Below are positions 18,789 through 28,362 of a DNA stretch of 64,000 nt, in pieces. The DNA lies in assembly GCA_016218685.1 (NCBI GenBank), contig JACRDD010000024.1, positions 1 to 64,000 on the forward strand, read 5' to 3'. The translations under genes and the position numbers were made by a program. This DNA is from Desulfobacterales bacterium. Lineage in GTDB: Bacteria; Desulfobacterota; Desulfobacteria; Desulfobacterales; Desulfosarcinaceae. Position 1 is the first letter of the stretch. The number at the start of each line of letters is the position of its first letter. The notes under the pieces are model-generated. The model was not told where the DNA came from. It searched no databases and saw only the letters and a list, made by a program, of their open reading frames with translations.

Positions 18789-18801
18789 AAGGAGCGCCGA
18801 A

Positions 18802-19317
18802 TTGTTCAGCATCTTACGCACCATAGGGGAGGTCCTGCGGCACACCTTCGCCCCGCGCGAAACCATCCAGTACCCGGAAGAGAAGCCGTATCTGGCGCCG
18901 CGCTTCCGGGGCCGGATCATTTTATCCCGCGACCCGGACGGCAAGGAGCGTTGCGTGGCTTGTTATCTTTGCTCGGCGGCCTGCCCGGTGGACTGCATCG
19001 CCCTGCAGGCGGCCCAGGCAGAAGACGGGCGGCGCTATCCGGCCTTTTTCCGCATCAACTTTTCGCGCTGCATCCTGTGCGGTTTTTGCGAGGAGGCCTG
19101 CCCGACCCTGGCCATCCAGCTCACGCCCGATTACGAGATGTCCGAATACGAACGCGGCAAATTGGTCTACGAAAAGGAAGATCTGCTGATCAGCGGGCCG
19201 GGCAAGTATCCCGACTACAACTTCTACAAGGTGGCCGGACTGGCCATCGACGGCAAAGAGAAGGGCCAGGCCGAAAACGAGTCGCCGCCGGTGGATGTGC
19301 GCAGTCTGTTGCCATAG
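18802..19317 (+). CDS. nuoI: NADH-quinone oxidoreductase subunit I
   Basis: 171 residues with two [4Fe-4S] clusters: Cys51-54-57-61 and Cys90-93-96-100 ([15 protein letters not shown] and [12 protein letters not shown]). The flanking sequence, for example '[16 protein letters not shown]' and the ending 'VDVRSLLP', is very like the E. coli protein. The start is a TTG at 18802 placed seven bases after AAAGGAG; no ATG fits. The rare start codon and its position right behind higA make its translation worth checking. Confidence 0.95.
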   Translation: MFSILRTIGEVLRHTFAPRETIQYPEEKPYLAPRFRGRIILSRDPDGKERCVACYLCSAACPVDCIALQAAQAEDGRRYPAFFRINFSRCILCGFCEEACPTLAIQLTPDYEMSEYERGKLVYEKEDLLISGPGKYPDYNFYKVAGLAIDGKEKGQAENESPPVDVRSLLP

Positions 19318-19342
19318 ACCGGAGATTCAAGGGAGTGATTGC

Positions 19343-19858
19343 ATGAACGCCTTGTTCTATATCGCCGCCGCCGTGGCCGTGCTCGCAACGCTGATGGTCG
19401 TCACGCGCGCCCACGCCGTGCACGCGCTGCTCTACCTGATCGTGTCGCTGCTGGCCGTGGCCCTGATCTTCTATCTGCTGGGCGCGCCCTTTGCCGCGGC
19501 CCTGGAAGTAATCGTCTACGCCGGGGCCATCATGGTGCTGTTTGTCTTTGTGGTCATGATGCTCAACCTGGGGGCCCACTCGGTCCAGGCCCAGCGCCAA
19601 TGGTTGCGGCCCGCCATGTGGATCGGCCCGTCGATCCTGGCGGCAGTGCTGCTGGCCGAGTTGATCTATGTGCTGGCCGGCTCGCCGGCACCGGCCGCGG
19701 TCCCCGTGACGGTGGGCCCGCGGGCCGTGGGCCTGGCCCTCTTCGGCCCCTATGTGCTGGCCGTGGAGCTGGCCTCGATCATGCTGCTGGCCGGCCTGGT
19801 GGGCGCCTATCACCTGGCGCGGCCGGAAACCTGCGGCCCGACGGAAGGAGCGGCGTGA
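19343..19858 (+). CDS. nuoJ: NADH-quinone oxidoreductase subunit J
   Basis: 171 residues, five hydrophobic helices, with '[28 protein letters not shown]' forming the conserved pi-bulge helix 3 of ND6/NuoJ. The ATG at 19343 has a GGGAG site. The stop overlaps the nuoK start (ATGA). Confidence 0.95.
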   Translation: MNALFYIAAAVAVLATLMVVTRAHAVHALLYLIVSLLAVALIFYLLGAPFAAALEVIVYAGAIMVLFVFVVMMLNLGAHSVQAQRQWLRPAMWIGPSILAAVLLAELIYVLAGSPAPAAVPVTVGPRAVGLALFGPYVLAVELASIMLLAGLVGAYHLARPETCGPTEGAA

Positions 19859-20166
19859 TGGTGACGATTCCCTTTGCCCACGGCTTGCTGCTGGCCGGCA
19901 TTCTTTTTCTCCTGGGCCTGATCGGCGTGCTCGTGCGGCGCAACATCATCTTCATGCTGCTCGGTCTGGAGATCATGCTCAACGCGGCCGGCCTGGCGTT
20001 CGTGGTGGCCGGGGCGCGCTGGGGGCAGCCCGACGGCCAGATCATGTTCCTGATCATTCTGGCCATGGCCGCGGCCGAGGTGTCGGTGGGCCTGGCCCTG
20101 GTGCTGGAATGGTACCACCGCACCCACTCCCTGGACGTGGACCAGGCCAGTCATTTGAGAGGTTGA
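19858..20166 (+). CDS. nuoK: NADH-quinone oxidoreductase subunit K
   Basis: 102 residues, three membrane helices. It contains '[23 protein letters not shown]' with the conserved membrane Glu and '[11 protein letters not shown]' with the second Glu of the proton path. It starts within the nuoJ stop codon, after a GGAAGGAG box, and ends two bases before nuoL. Confidence 0.96.
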   Translation: MVTIPFAHGLLLAGILFLLGLIGVLVRRNIIFMLLGLEIMLNAAGLAFVVAGARWGQPDGQIMFLIILAMAAAEVSVGLALVLEWYHRTHSLDVDQASHLRG

Positions 20167-20167
20167 T

Positions 20168-22063
20168 ATGCTGGAACCGCTTTGGCTGATACCGGCCCTG
20201 CCCCTGGCCGGCTTCGTGATCCTGGCCCTGGGCGGCACCCGCCTGCCGCGCTGGGCCGCCACCCTGACGGGCGTGGGCAGCGTAGGGGCCTCGGCCCTGC
20301 TGACCCTGGTGACTGTCGTTGCCTTCCTGGGCGGCCTGCCCGACACCAAGGCCTACACCCGCACGGTGTGGACCTGGTTCGACGTGGCCGGCCTTTCCAT
20401 CGGCGCCTCCTTTTATATAGACGCCCTGGCCCTGACCATGATGGTCGTCATCACCGGCGTGGGCTTTCTGATCCATCTTTACTCGGTGGGCTACATGGCC
20501 CACGACGACGGCTACAGCCGCTTTTTCGCCTACATGAACCTCTTCGTGGGCGCCATGCTGATCCTGGTGATGGCCGATAACCTGATGCTGCTCTACCTGG
20601 GCTGGGAAGGGGTCGGTGCGTGCAGCTACCTGCTGATCGGCTTCTGGTACCGCGACCCGGTCAACGGCTACGCGGCGCGCAAGGCCTTCGTGGTGACCCG
20701 GGTGGGCGACACGGCCATGGCCGTGGCCCTTTTCCTGCTCTTTGACCAATTGGGCAGCCTGCAGATCCAGGAGCTCATGCGCCACGCCGCCTCGGTCTGG
20801 ACCGTGGGTGCCACCCTGCCCACCGTGGTGGCCCTACTGCTGCTGGGCGGGGCCGTGGGCAAATCGGCCCAACTGCCGCTGCAAACCTGGTTGCCGGATG
20901 CCATGGCCGGTCCCACGCCGGTCAGCGCCCTGATCCATGCCGCCACCATGGTGACCGCCGGCGTCTACCTCATCGCCCGCACCCATGTGCTCTTCGACCT
21001 GGCACCCGTGGCCCTGACCGTGGTGGCCGTGGTGGGCGCGGCCACCTTGCTGATAGCCGGCTTCAGCGGCCTGTGCCAGAAGGACATCAAGCGTGTGCTG
21101 GCCTACTCCACGGTCAGCCAGATCGGCTACATGTTTCTGGCCCTGGGGGTGGGCGCCTGGGCCGCGGCCATGTTTCACTTCATGATCCACGCCTTCTTCA
21201 AGGCCCTGCTCTTCCTGGGCGCCGGTGCGGTGATCCACGCCCTGGGCGGCGAGCAGGATCTGTCCAAGATGGGCGGTTTGCGCAAGGAATTGCCGCTGAT
21301 CTACCTGGTCTTTCTGGCCGGCGCCGCCTCGCTGTCGGCCATCCCGCTGGTCACGGCCGGATTCTACAGCAAAGATATGATCATCTGGGAAGTCTTTGCC
21401 GCCACCCGGGGCGGCACGCTGCTGTGGGCCGCGGCCCTGGCCGGCGCCCTGCTGACCTCCATTTATACCTTCCGCATGTTCTTCCTGTGCTTCGAAGGGC
21501 CGCTGGTCACGCCGGTGACCCACCGGCCCGGTTGGACCATGACCCTGCCCCTGGCCGTGCTGGCGATCTTCTCCCTGGGCGCCGGCTTTCTGGAAATTCC
21601 ACACTCCCTGGGCGGCGGGGTGCGCCTCTTTTCGGATTTCATCCAGAGCGCCTTGCCGCCCACTGCCTTGATCCACAAGCGCGAGGGCTATGAAGTCATC
21701 TGTCAACTGGCCGCGGCCGCTGCGGCCATCGGGGGCATCGCGCTGATCTGGTGGCTCATGCTGCGCGCGCCCCAGGCCGGACAAGCCCTCGCGCGGCGTC
21801 CCGCGGTTGCGGCGCTCAGCCGTTTCTGGCTCAATGGCTGGGGCTTCGACCGGCTCTACGACCTGCTCTTCGAACGGCCGTACATCTTTCTGGCGCATAT
21901 CGACCGCCACGACATCGTGGATGGTTTCTTCAACCTTCTGGCCCGGTTGGCATCGGTGCTCTACGCCTGGGCCGGCGCCACCCAGACCGGACGGGTGCGC
22001 ACCTATGCCGCCGGCCTCACCGTTGGGGCGGCGGCGCTGATCGCTTGGGTGGTGTGGCTATGA
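20168..22063 (+). CDS. nuoL: NADH-quinone oxidoreductase subunit L
   Basis: 631-residue antiporter-like subunit at the distal end of the membrane arm. Conserved features are 'SVGYMAHDDGYSRFFAYMNLF', 'LGWEGVGACSYLLIGFW', 'KSAQLPLQTWLPDAMAGPTPVSALIHAATMVTAGVYL' with the key Lys and His, and a long C-terminal section that forms the lateral helix. Its stop overlaps the nuoM start by four bases. Confidence 0.96.
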   Translation: MLEPLWLIPALPLAGFVILALGGTRLPRWAATLTGVGSVGASALLTLVTVVAFLGGLPDTKAYTRTVWTWFDVAGLSIGASFYIDALALTMMVVITGVGFLIHLYSVGYMAHDDGYSRFFAYMNLFVGAMLILVMADNLMLLYLGWEGVGACSYLLIGFWYRDPVNGYAARKAFVVTRVGDTAMAVALFLLFDQLGSLQIQELMRHAASVWTVGATLPTVVALLLLGGAVGKSAQLPLQTWLPDAMAGPTPVSALIHAATMVTAGVYLIARTHVLFDLAPVALTVVAVVGAATLLIAGFSGLCQKDIKRVLAYSTVSQIGYMFLALGVGAWAAAMFHFMIHAFFKALLFLGAGAVIHALGGEQDLSKMGGLRKELPLIYLVFLAGAASLSAIPLVTAGFYSKDMIIWEVFAATRGGTLLWAAALAGALLTSIYTFRMFFLCFEGPLVTPVTHRPGWTMTLPLAVLAIFSLGAGFLEIPHSLGGGVRLFSDFIQSALPPTALIHKREGYEVICQLAAAAAAIGGIALIWWLMLRAPQAGQALARRPAVAALSRFWLNGWGFDRLYDLLFERPYIFLAHIDRHDIVDGFFNLLARLASVLYAWAGATQTGRVRTYAAGLTVGAAALIAWVVWL

Positions 22064-23601
22064 TATTGATCGCCTTGATCGCAATCCCCCTGGCCGGTGG
22101 CGTGCTGGCCGCTCTCCTGGGCCGCCACCATCCCGGCGCGGCCCGCTGGACCGCCCTGGCCGCGCTGGGGCTGGATCTGATACTGGCCCTGGCCGGACTG
22201 TTGCCCGCCCTGACCCGGCCGCCCCAGGCCGGCCCCTGGCTGATAGATCTTGGGCTTCCGTGGATTCCCTCCCTGGGCATCGGCTTTCATCTGGCCGCCG
22301 ACGGCTTGAGCGTGGTGCTGATCCTGCTCACCCTTTTTCTCGGCATCGTGGCCGTGGCCTGCTCGTGGCGCGAGATCGGCGAGCGCACCGGTTTTTTCTT
22401 CTTCAACCTGATGTGGGTGCTGGCCGGCATCCTGGGGGTCTTCACGGCCCTGGATCTATTCCTCTTCTACTTCTTCTGGGAATTGATGATGGTGCCCATG
22501 TTCTTCCTGATCATCCTATGGGGCCATGAGAACCGCATCTATGCGGCCATCAAGTTCTTCCTCTTCACCCAGATCGCCGGACTGCTCATGCTGGCGGCCA
22601 TCATCGGCCTGTACTTCGTCCACGGCCGGGCCACCGGCGTCTACACCTTCGATTACCCGGCCCTGCTGGGCACCCGCATGCCGGCCGGATTAGGCATGGC
22701 CCTGATGCTGGGCTTCTTCGTCGCCTTTGCCGTCAAGCTGCCGGCCTTTCCGGTGCACGTCTGGCTGCCCGACGCCCACACCGAGGCGCCCACGGCCGGC
22801 AGCGTGGTCCTGGCCGGTCTGCTGCTCAAGACCGGGGCCTACGGCCTGCTGCGCTTCGTGCTGCCACTCTTCCCCGAGGCGGCCCGGGCCTTCGCGCCGG
22901 TCGCCATGACCCTGGCCGTAGCCGGCATTCTCTACGGCGCGCTGCTGGCCTTTTCCCAGACCGACTTGAAACGCCTGGTGGCCTACACCAGCGTGAGCCA
23001 CATGGGCTTTGTCATGCTGGCGGTCTTTGCCTGGAACGAGATGGCCCTGCAAGGGGCTTTGATTCAAATCATCTGCCACGGCCTGAGCACCGGCGCCCTG
23101 TTCGTGATCGTGGGCATGCTGCAAGAGCGGTTGCACACCCGCGATCTGCGCCGCATGGGCGCCCTCTGGAATCAGGCACCGCGCCTGGGTGGCTTTGCCA
23201 TGCTCTTTGCCCTGGCCTCCCTGGGCCTGCCCGGCCTGGGCAATTTCGTGGGCGAATTTCTGATCCTGATCGGCGTTTTTCCCCAGGCCCCGATCCTGAC
23301 GATCCTGGCCGCCGCAGGTCTGGTGGCGGCCTCGATCTACTCGCTCTGGATCGTGCAGCAGGCCTTCCACGGCACGGCCCGGGAGCAATGGCGCATCCGC
23401 GATCTGAGCGGCCGCGAAACCGCTATCCTGGGAGTTCTGACCGCGGCCATCGTCTGGCTGGGGGTCTACCCGCAACCTGTGATCGAAACCGCCCGCCCCG
23501 CGCTGGCACACCTGCGCCAAGCACCGGATGGCGCCCCTGCCCCGGCCCCGGAGCCGGTGGCCGTGTCCGGCCGCCAAGGAGAGATCGATGCACAACGCTG
23601 A
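22060..23601 (+). CDS. nuoM: NADH-quinone oxidoreductase subunit M
   Basis: 513-residue antiporter-like subunit. Visible signatures include 'FFFWELMMVPMFFLIILWG', 'KLPAFPVHVWLPDAHTEAPTAGSVVLAGLLLKTGAYGLLRF' and 'DLKRLVAYTSVSHMGFV'. The ATG at 22060 overlaps the nuoL stop; the open frame extends upstream inside nuoL but is not needed. The hydrophilic C-terminal tail (PAPAPEP) is low-complexity. It overlaps nuoN by 14 bases. Confidence 0.96.
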   Translation: MILIALIAIPLAGGVLAALLGRHHPGAARWTALAALGLDLILALAGLLPALTRPPQAGPWLIDLGLPWIPSLGIGFHLAADGLSVVLILLTLFLGIVAVACSWREIGERTGFFFFNLMWVLAGILGVFTALDLFLFYFFWELMMVPMFFLIILWGHENRIYAAIKFFLFTQIAGLLMLAAIIGLYFVHGRATGVYTFDYPALLGTRMPAGLGMALMLGFFVAFAVKLPAFPVHVWLPDAHTEAPTAGSVVLAGLLLKTGAYGLLRFVLPLFPEAARAFAPVAMTLAVAGILYGALLAFSQTDLKRLVAYTSVSHMGFVMLAVFAWNEMALQGALIQIICHGLSTGALFVIVGMLQERLHTRDLRRMGALWNQAPRLGGFAMLFALASLGLPGLGNFVGEFLILIGVFPQAPILTILAAAGLVAASIYSLWIVQQAFHGTAREQWRIRDLSGRETAILGVLTAAIVWLGVYPQPVIETARPALAHLRQAPDGAPAPAPEPVAVSGRQGEIDAQR

Positions 23602-25024
23602 TTTCATGGCCCTGCTGCCGTTGATGGTCCTCTCGGCCGCCTGCGCGGCCGTCATGCTGCTGATCGCCGCGCGCCGCCACCACGGCCTGACCCTTGTCCT
23701 GACCCTGGCGGGCCTGGCCGCCACGCTGGCCGTCATGCCCGAGGCCGGTCGCTGGATGCCCATCCGGATCACGGCCCTGCTGACCCTCGATACCTTCGCG
23801 CTTTTCTTCATCGCCTTGATCGTGCTGGCCACCATGGCCACGGCCCTGCTGGGGTACGCCTATTTCGACGCCTGGGGCGGCCATCGCGAAGAGTTCTACC
23901 TGCTGCTGTTGATTGCGGCCCTGGGGGCCTGCGTCCTTTCCATGAGCCGCCACTTCGCGGCCTTTTTCATCGGCTTGGAGATCCTGAGCATCGCCCTCTA
24001 CGCCCTGATCGCCTATCCGCGCCGACGGGCCGCCAGCGTGGAGGCGGGCATCAAATACCTGGTCCTGGCCGCCGGCTCGGCCGGCTTTCTGCTCTTTGGC
24101 ATGGCCCTGCTCTATGCCGACCGGGGCACCCTGGATTTCTCGGCCCTGGCCGCCGGCCTCTCCACCCCGGGCCAGGATCGGCCGCTTTTACTGCTCGCCG
24201 GCCTGGCCCTGCTCATGGTGGGTGTGGGCTTTAAGCTGGCCCTGGTGCCGTTTCACATGTGGACCGCCGATGTTTACCAGGGGGCCCCCGCGCCGGTGAC
24301 CGCCTTCGTGGCCACCGCCTCCAAGAGCGCCATGGTGGCCCTGCTGGTACGCCTGCTGGCGCCGCTGGACTTCAACACCGCGCCGGAGCTGTTCGATATT
24401 CTGGCCGCCCTGGCCGCTGCCTCCATGGTGGGCGGCAACCTGCTGGCCTTGCGCCAGCAAAGCGTCAAACGCATCCTGGCCTACTCCTCCATCGCCCACC
24501 TGGGGTATGTGCTGGTGGCGATCTTGGCTGCGGGCCCGGCCTTCGTTCCGGCCGTGATGTTCTACATGGCGGCCTATACGCTCGCCCAACTGGGCAGCTT
24601 CGGGGTCATCGCCATGCATTCCACCGCGGAGACCGAGGCCGATTCCCTGGAGCGCTTCCGCGGGCTTTTCCACCAGCGCCCATGGATGGCCGCCGTTTTG
24701 ACCGCCATGCTGCTATCGTTGGCAGGTATTCCCCTGACCGCCGGCTTTATCGGCAAATTCTACGTCATCCTGGCCGGCACCCAAGGCCGTTTATGGTGGC
24801 TGATCATCACACTGGTGCTCACCAGCGGCATCGGCCTCTTTTACTACCTGCGCATCATCGTGACCCTTTTCAGCCCCGCGCAAGCGCCCCGGACCACACC
24901 GACCGCCGCAGGCCCGGCGGCTTTTTCCGGCGCGGCGGTGCTGACGGTTACCACCATTTTGCTGGTCTGGTTGGGCGCCCTCCCCGAATCCCTGGTCCGA
25001 CTGCTCCAGCATGTGACCCCCTGA
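23588..25024 (+). CDS. nuoN: NADH-quinone oxidoreductase subunit N
   Basis: 478-residue antiporter-like subunit, last gene of the operon. It has 'GLEILSIALYALIAYPRRRAASVEAGIKYLVLAA', 'GFKLALVPFHMWTADVYQGAPAPVTAFVATASKSA' and 'VKRILAYSSIAHLGYVLVAILA'. The ATG at 23588 lies inside the end of nuoM behind AAGGAG. No clear terminator hairpin follows. Confidence 0.96.
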   Translation: MHNADFMALLPLMVLSAACAAVMLLIAARRHHGLTLVLTLAGLAATLAVMPEAGRWMPIRITALLTLDTFALFFIALIVLATMATALLGYAYFDAWGGHREEFYLLLLIAALGACVLSMSRHFAAFFIGLEILSIALYALIAYPRRRAASVEAGIKYLVLAAGSAGFLLFGMALLYADRGTLDFSALAAGLSTPGQDRPLLLLAGLALLMVGVGFKLALVPFHMWTADVYQGAPAPVTAFVATASKSAMVALLVRLLAPLDFNTAPELFDILAALAAASMVGGNLLALRQQSVKRILAYSSIAHLGYVLVAILAAGPAFVPAVMFYMAAYTLAQLGSFGVIAMHSTAETEADSLERFRGLFHQRPWMAAVLTAMLLSLAGIPLTAGFIGKFYVILAGTQGRLWWLIITLVLTSGIGLFYYLRIIVTLFSPAQAPRTTPTAAGPAAFSGAAVLTVTTILLVWLGALPESLVRLLQHVTP

Positions 25025-25230
25025 GCATAAAGCAGAGCAGGCAGCCTTACGCTCACCCACCGGATACCCGCTTGCATAGTGCGGAATTCTTATGGCAGAG
25101 TCTTTCAAGTTAAAAACCCGGACTTACACTGGTGTGCATCAACAAAGGAGACAGGCCCGCGGGGTTCGCGAAACAGGTAGTGGTTCAAGCCGCATCTCCG
25201 TCTATTAAAAGAGAACCAGGAGGTAGTGCC
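25025..25230. other. Gap between nuoN and the MEDS-domain gene
   Basis: 206 bases, more AT-rich than the flanking genes. It should contain the end of the nuo transcript and the promoter for the sensor genes. I see no strong hairpin or consensus promoter. Confidence 0.35.
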
Positions 25231-25842
25231 ATGTACCCACAAGATGCCATGATTTCATTGGGTTTCACGAACGACAAGACGCCCGTCGGTACCCACATCT
25301 GTCAAATCTTCAGCGATGACGACGAACGCGGCGAGGCGCTGCTCAAGTTTCTGGTCAGTGGCCTTGCGGCCGGCGAACGGGCCGCCTGCTTTTCGGAAAA
25401 GATCACCGAACAAACCGTACGCGGCTTCTTTGCCGATCATGGATTGTCCTACGAAAACCTCAGCGGCAACGGCGCCTTCAGCCTATCGGGGACCCGCGAA
25501 GTCTATTTCGCTGAGAACCGTTTCGATCCGGACCGGATGCTCGCGGTGCTGACCCGATATTATCAAGAATCTCTCGCCATGGGGTTCAACGGCGCCCGGG
25601 TGATCGGCGAAATGACGCCCGAGGTACAGCAGATGCCCGGCGGCGAGCGCCTGCTGGAATATGAATCCAGGGTCAGCCTGCTCCTGAGGACCCACCCGGT
25701 AACTTCCGTGTGCCAGTATGATGCCCGGGCTTTTGACGGCGCCACCATCATGGACATCCTCAAGGTCCATCCCCTGATGGTCGTCCGCGGTAGCGTGGTC
25801 CGCAATCCCTTCTTTATTCCGCCGGAGGAATTTCTGGCATGA
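25231..25842 (+). CDS. MEDS-domain sensory protein
   Basis: 203 residues forming one MEDS (methanogen/methylotroph DcmR sensory) domain: 'GTHICQIFSDDDERGEALLKFLVSGLAAGERAACFSE', then 'YYQESLAMGFNGARVIGEMTPEVQ', 'LLEYESRVSLLLRTHPVTSVCQYDARAFDG' and 'ILKVHPLMVVRGSVVRNPFFIPPEEFL'. The fold is RecA/KaiC-like but without a Walker A box. MEDS domains are proposed to sense hydrocarbon derivatives or related signals. There is no DNA-binding or kinase part. The ATG at 25231 has an AGGAGG box. The stop overlaps the start of the downstream hybrid kinase (ATGA), so it probably feeds a signal to that kinase. Confidence 0.85.
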   Translation: MYPQDAMISLGFTNDKTPVGTHICQIFSDDDERGEALLKFLVSGLAAGERAACFSEKITEQTVRGFFADHGLSYENLSGNGAFSLSGTREVYFAENRFDPDRMLAVLTRYYQESLAMGFNGARVIGEMTPEVQQMPGGERLLEYESRVSLLLRTHPVTSVCQYDARAFDGATIMDILKVHPLMVVRGSVVRNPFFIPPEEFLA

Positions 25843-28268
25843 CATCCGACATATTCCGGACGCCGACGGCCGAATCCCTTTCGGCCGCAACCCTCGGTCA
25901 GATCGCCCTGATTCAGAGCATGGTGTTCCATCTGCCGGATGCGACCTCCATTTTCCGATTCGTTTGCAGGGGGTTGGAGGCCTTGCCGGGAACTGCCCGG
26001 ATCGGCTATCGTTCGATCTTGGAGGAGGCGGACGAGGCGCCGCTGCCGGACAATCCACGGGCCGTGCGCCATTTCCCTTTGTATGTAAAGGATACCGAAT
26101 ACGGCGAGCTGTGGATCGAGGTTGTCGATGCCCTTCTTTTCGAACCCTACGCGCCCTACATCGAAAATCTGAGCTTCATGCTGGCGGTGATATTGGAGGA
26201 ACGCCGCCAGCGGCGCTTGATCCAGGACCATGGCCTTGAATTGGAGCAGCGCGTCCACGAGCGCACGCAACAACTCGAACGGGAGATCGAAATCCGGGCA
26301 CGCGCCGAAGCGGCCTTGAAATTGAGCGAGGAGCGTCTGCGCCTGGCCATGGAGGCGGCCCAGGACGGCTTATGGGATTGGAACGTCCAGACCGGCGAGG
26401 TTTACTGGAGCCCGCGCAGTTACACCATGCTTGGGTATGCGCCGGATGAATTTCCCATGAGCATCGAAAAGTGGCATCAGTTGGTGCATCCCGAGGACCG
26501 GGAGCAGGCCTGGCCCAAGGTGCAGCGCAAGCTGCAAGGCGAAGGCGGTTCCTTCGAGATCGAGTTCCGCTACGCCACCAAGCAAAGTTCCTGGCGATGG
26601 ATTATCGGCCGCGGCAAGCCGGTGGAGTGGGACAGCCAGGGTCAGGTGCTGCGCGTGGTGGGCACCCATGTGGACATTACCGAACGCAAGGTGGCCGAGC
26701 AAACCATCGCCCAAAGCGAAGAACGGCTGCGGACCATATTCGAGACGATTGCCGATCCTGTGGTGGTCTATGACGGCCAAGGCCGCCCCAAATACTTGAA
26801 CCCGGCCTTTACCCAGGTTTTCGGGTGGACCCATGAAGAGCTCAAGGAGGGACCGATCCCCTTCGTGCCCGAAGACCAACTGGAGCTCACGCGGGCCAAA
26901 ATCAAGGAGGTCTACGCCATCGAAGGCCCGGTGCACTTCGAAACGCGCCGCCTGACCAAGGACGGCAGGACCCTGGATATCGCCATCAGCGCGGCTGCCA
27001 AAAAAGACGAGAAGGGAAACTACTCCGAATTGGTGGTCAACCTGACTGACATCACCGAACGCAAACGGATTGCCCAGCAGCTCCAGCAATCCCAGAAGCT
27101 GGAGGCCATCGGCACCCTGACCGGCGGCATCGCCCACGATTTCAACAATATACTGAGCATCATCATCGGCAATGCGGAGATCGCCCTGGACGATATACAG
27201 TCCTGGCATCCCGTATACAACCACCTGGAGGAGATCAAGCTGGCCAGCCTGCGGGCCAAGGATGTCGTGCGTCAGTTGCTCAGTTTCAGCCGCAAGAGCG
27301 AACAACGCAAGAAACCGCTCCACCTCCAGGCCCTGATCGAGGAGTCCCTGCACCTGATGCGGGCCACGATCCCCGCGACCGTCGAGATCCGATCCGCCAC
27401 CGCCGCGGATTTGGGGACCATCGAGGCCGATCCCACCCAAATCCATCAAATTATCATTAACTTGTGCACCAACGCCTCCCATGCCATGGAAAAGAACGGC
27501 GGTGTGCTCGATGTGCGGCTTTCCAACGTCCGCCTGGATGAAGCAGCCGCGACGCTGCACCATTGCCTGCCACCGGGCGATTATGTGCAATTGCGGGTCA
27601 GCGATACCGGTTGCGGCATCGACCCCAAAATCAAGGATCGGGTATTCGACCCCTATTTTACCACCAAGGAGAGCGGCAAGGGCAGCGGGATCGGTTTGTC
27701 CGTGGTGCACGGCATCGTGCGCGATCACAGCGGCGCCATCGACATCGAGAGCAAAGTGGGCGCCGGCACCACCGTCAAGGTGTTTTTTCCGGCCATCGAG
27801 GCCCGACCGGCAAAAGAGCCCGCCGCCTCGCGCCACCTGCTTGTCGGCAGCGAAAGCATTCTGTTTGTCGACGATGAGCGCTCCCTGGCGATGATGGTCA
27901 AAACGGCGCTCGAACGCCTGGGCTATCGGGTCGAAACCGCCACCGACCCCCTGGAAGCCCTCGCGCTGATCCAAAGCAAGCCGGACCGCATCGACCTTTT
28001 GATCACCGACATGACCATGCCCAAGATGACCGGTGCGCAATTGATCGCCCAGGCCCTTCGCCTTCGCCCGGAGCTGGCCACGATCCTGTGCACCGGTTAC
28101 AGCGAAAAAATAAATCCCCAGCGCGCCAAGGCGTTGGGCATCGATTTTTACCTGGAAAAGCCGTTCCGCCAGAACGACCTGTCCGAAGCGGTGCGTAAGG
28201 TGATGGATGCAAAAATGCGAGTCGGCACGCCGCCCCCCTCCACCACTCCTCCCTCCAGCCCAAAATAG
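25839..28268 (+). CDS. PAS-containing hybrid histidine kinase (cytoplasmic)
   Basis: 809 residues with no membrane helix. Order: an N-terminal GAF-like region (about 1-130), a coiled coil (130-165), two PAS/PAC units (about 165-285 and 285-405, each ending 'DITERK'), HisKA with phospho-acceptor His433 in 'GGIAHDFNNIL', HATPase_c (about 520-650; 'NLCTNASHAM', 'DTGCGIDP', 'GSGIGLSVVHGI') and a C-terminal receiver with phosphorylatable Asp724. Translationally coupled to the MEDS gene. It has no DNA-binding output, so it must pass phosphate on or act through the receiver. Confidence 0.93.
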   Translation: MTSDIFRTPTAESLSAATLGQIALIQSMVFHLPDATSIFRFVCRGLEALPGTARIGYRSILEEADEAPLPDNPRAVRHFPLYVKDTEYGELWIEVVDALLFEPYAPYIENLSFMLAVILEERRQRRLIQDHGLELEQRVHERTQQLEREIEIRARAEAALKLSEERLRLAMEAAQDGLWDWNVQTGEVYWSPRSYTMLGYAPDEFPMSIEKWHQLVHPEDREQAWPKVQRKLQGEGGSFEIEFRYATKQSSWRWIIGRGKPVEWDSQGQVLRVVGTHVDITERKVAEQTIAQSEERLRTIFETIADPVVVYDGQGRPKYLNPAFTQVFGWTHEELKEGPIPFVPEDQLELTRAKIKEVYAIEGPVHFETRRLTKDGRTLDIAISAAAKKDEKGNYSELVVNLTDITERKRIAQQLQQSQKLEAIGTLTGGIAHDFNNILSIIIGNAEIALDDIQSWHPVYNHLEEIKLASLRAKDVVRQLLSFSRKSEQRKKPLHLQALIEESLHLMRATIPATVEIRSATAADLGTIEADPTQIHQIIINLCTNASHAMEKNGGVLDVRLSNVRLDEAAATLHHCLPPGDYVQLRVSDTGCGIDPKIKDRVFDPYFTTKESGKGSGIGLSVVHGIVRDHSGAIDIESKVGAGTTVKVFFPAIEARPAKEPAASRHLLVGSESILFVDDERSLAMMVKTALERLGYRVETATDPLEALALIQSKPDRIDLLITDMTMPKMTGAQLIAQALRLRPELATILCTGYSEKINPQRAKALGIDFYLEKPFRQNDLSEAVRKVMDAKMRVGTPPPSTTPPSSPK

Positions 28269-28362
28269 CCATTCCGAAGTCCGGCCATCTCGGTGGCAAA
28301 AAAACCAAGGTTAGTCTTGACGAGGCTAAAGCAAAAGCCGCCCAGGGCCGATAAAACCATCT

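Noticed and set aside
26370-28040. Long minus-strand open frame of 556 codons opposite the first hybrid kinase
   Set aside because: The kinase motifs on the plus strand are unambiguous, and the antisense frame shows no family features.
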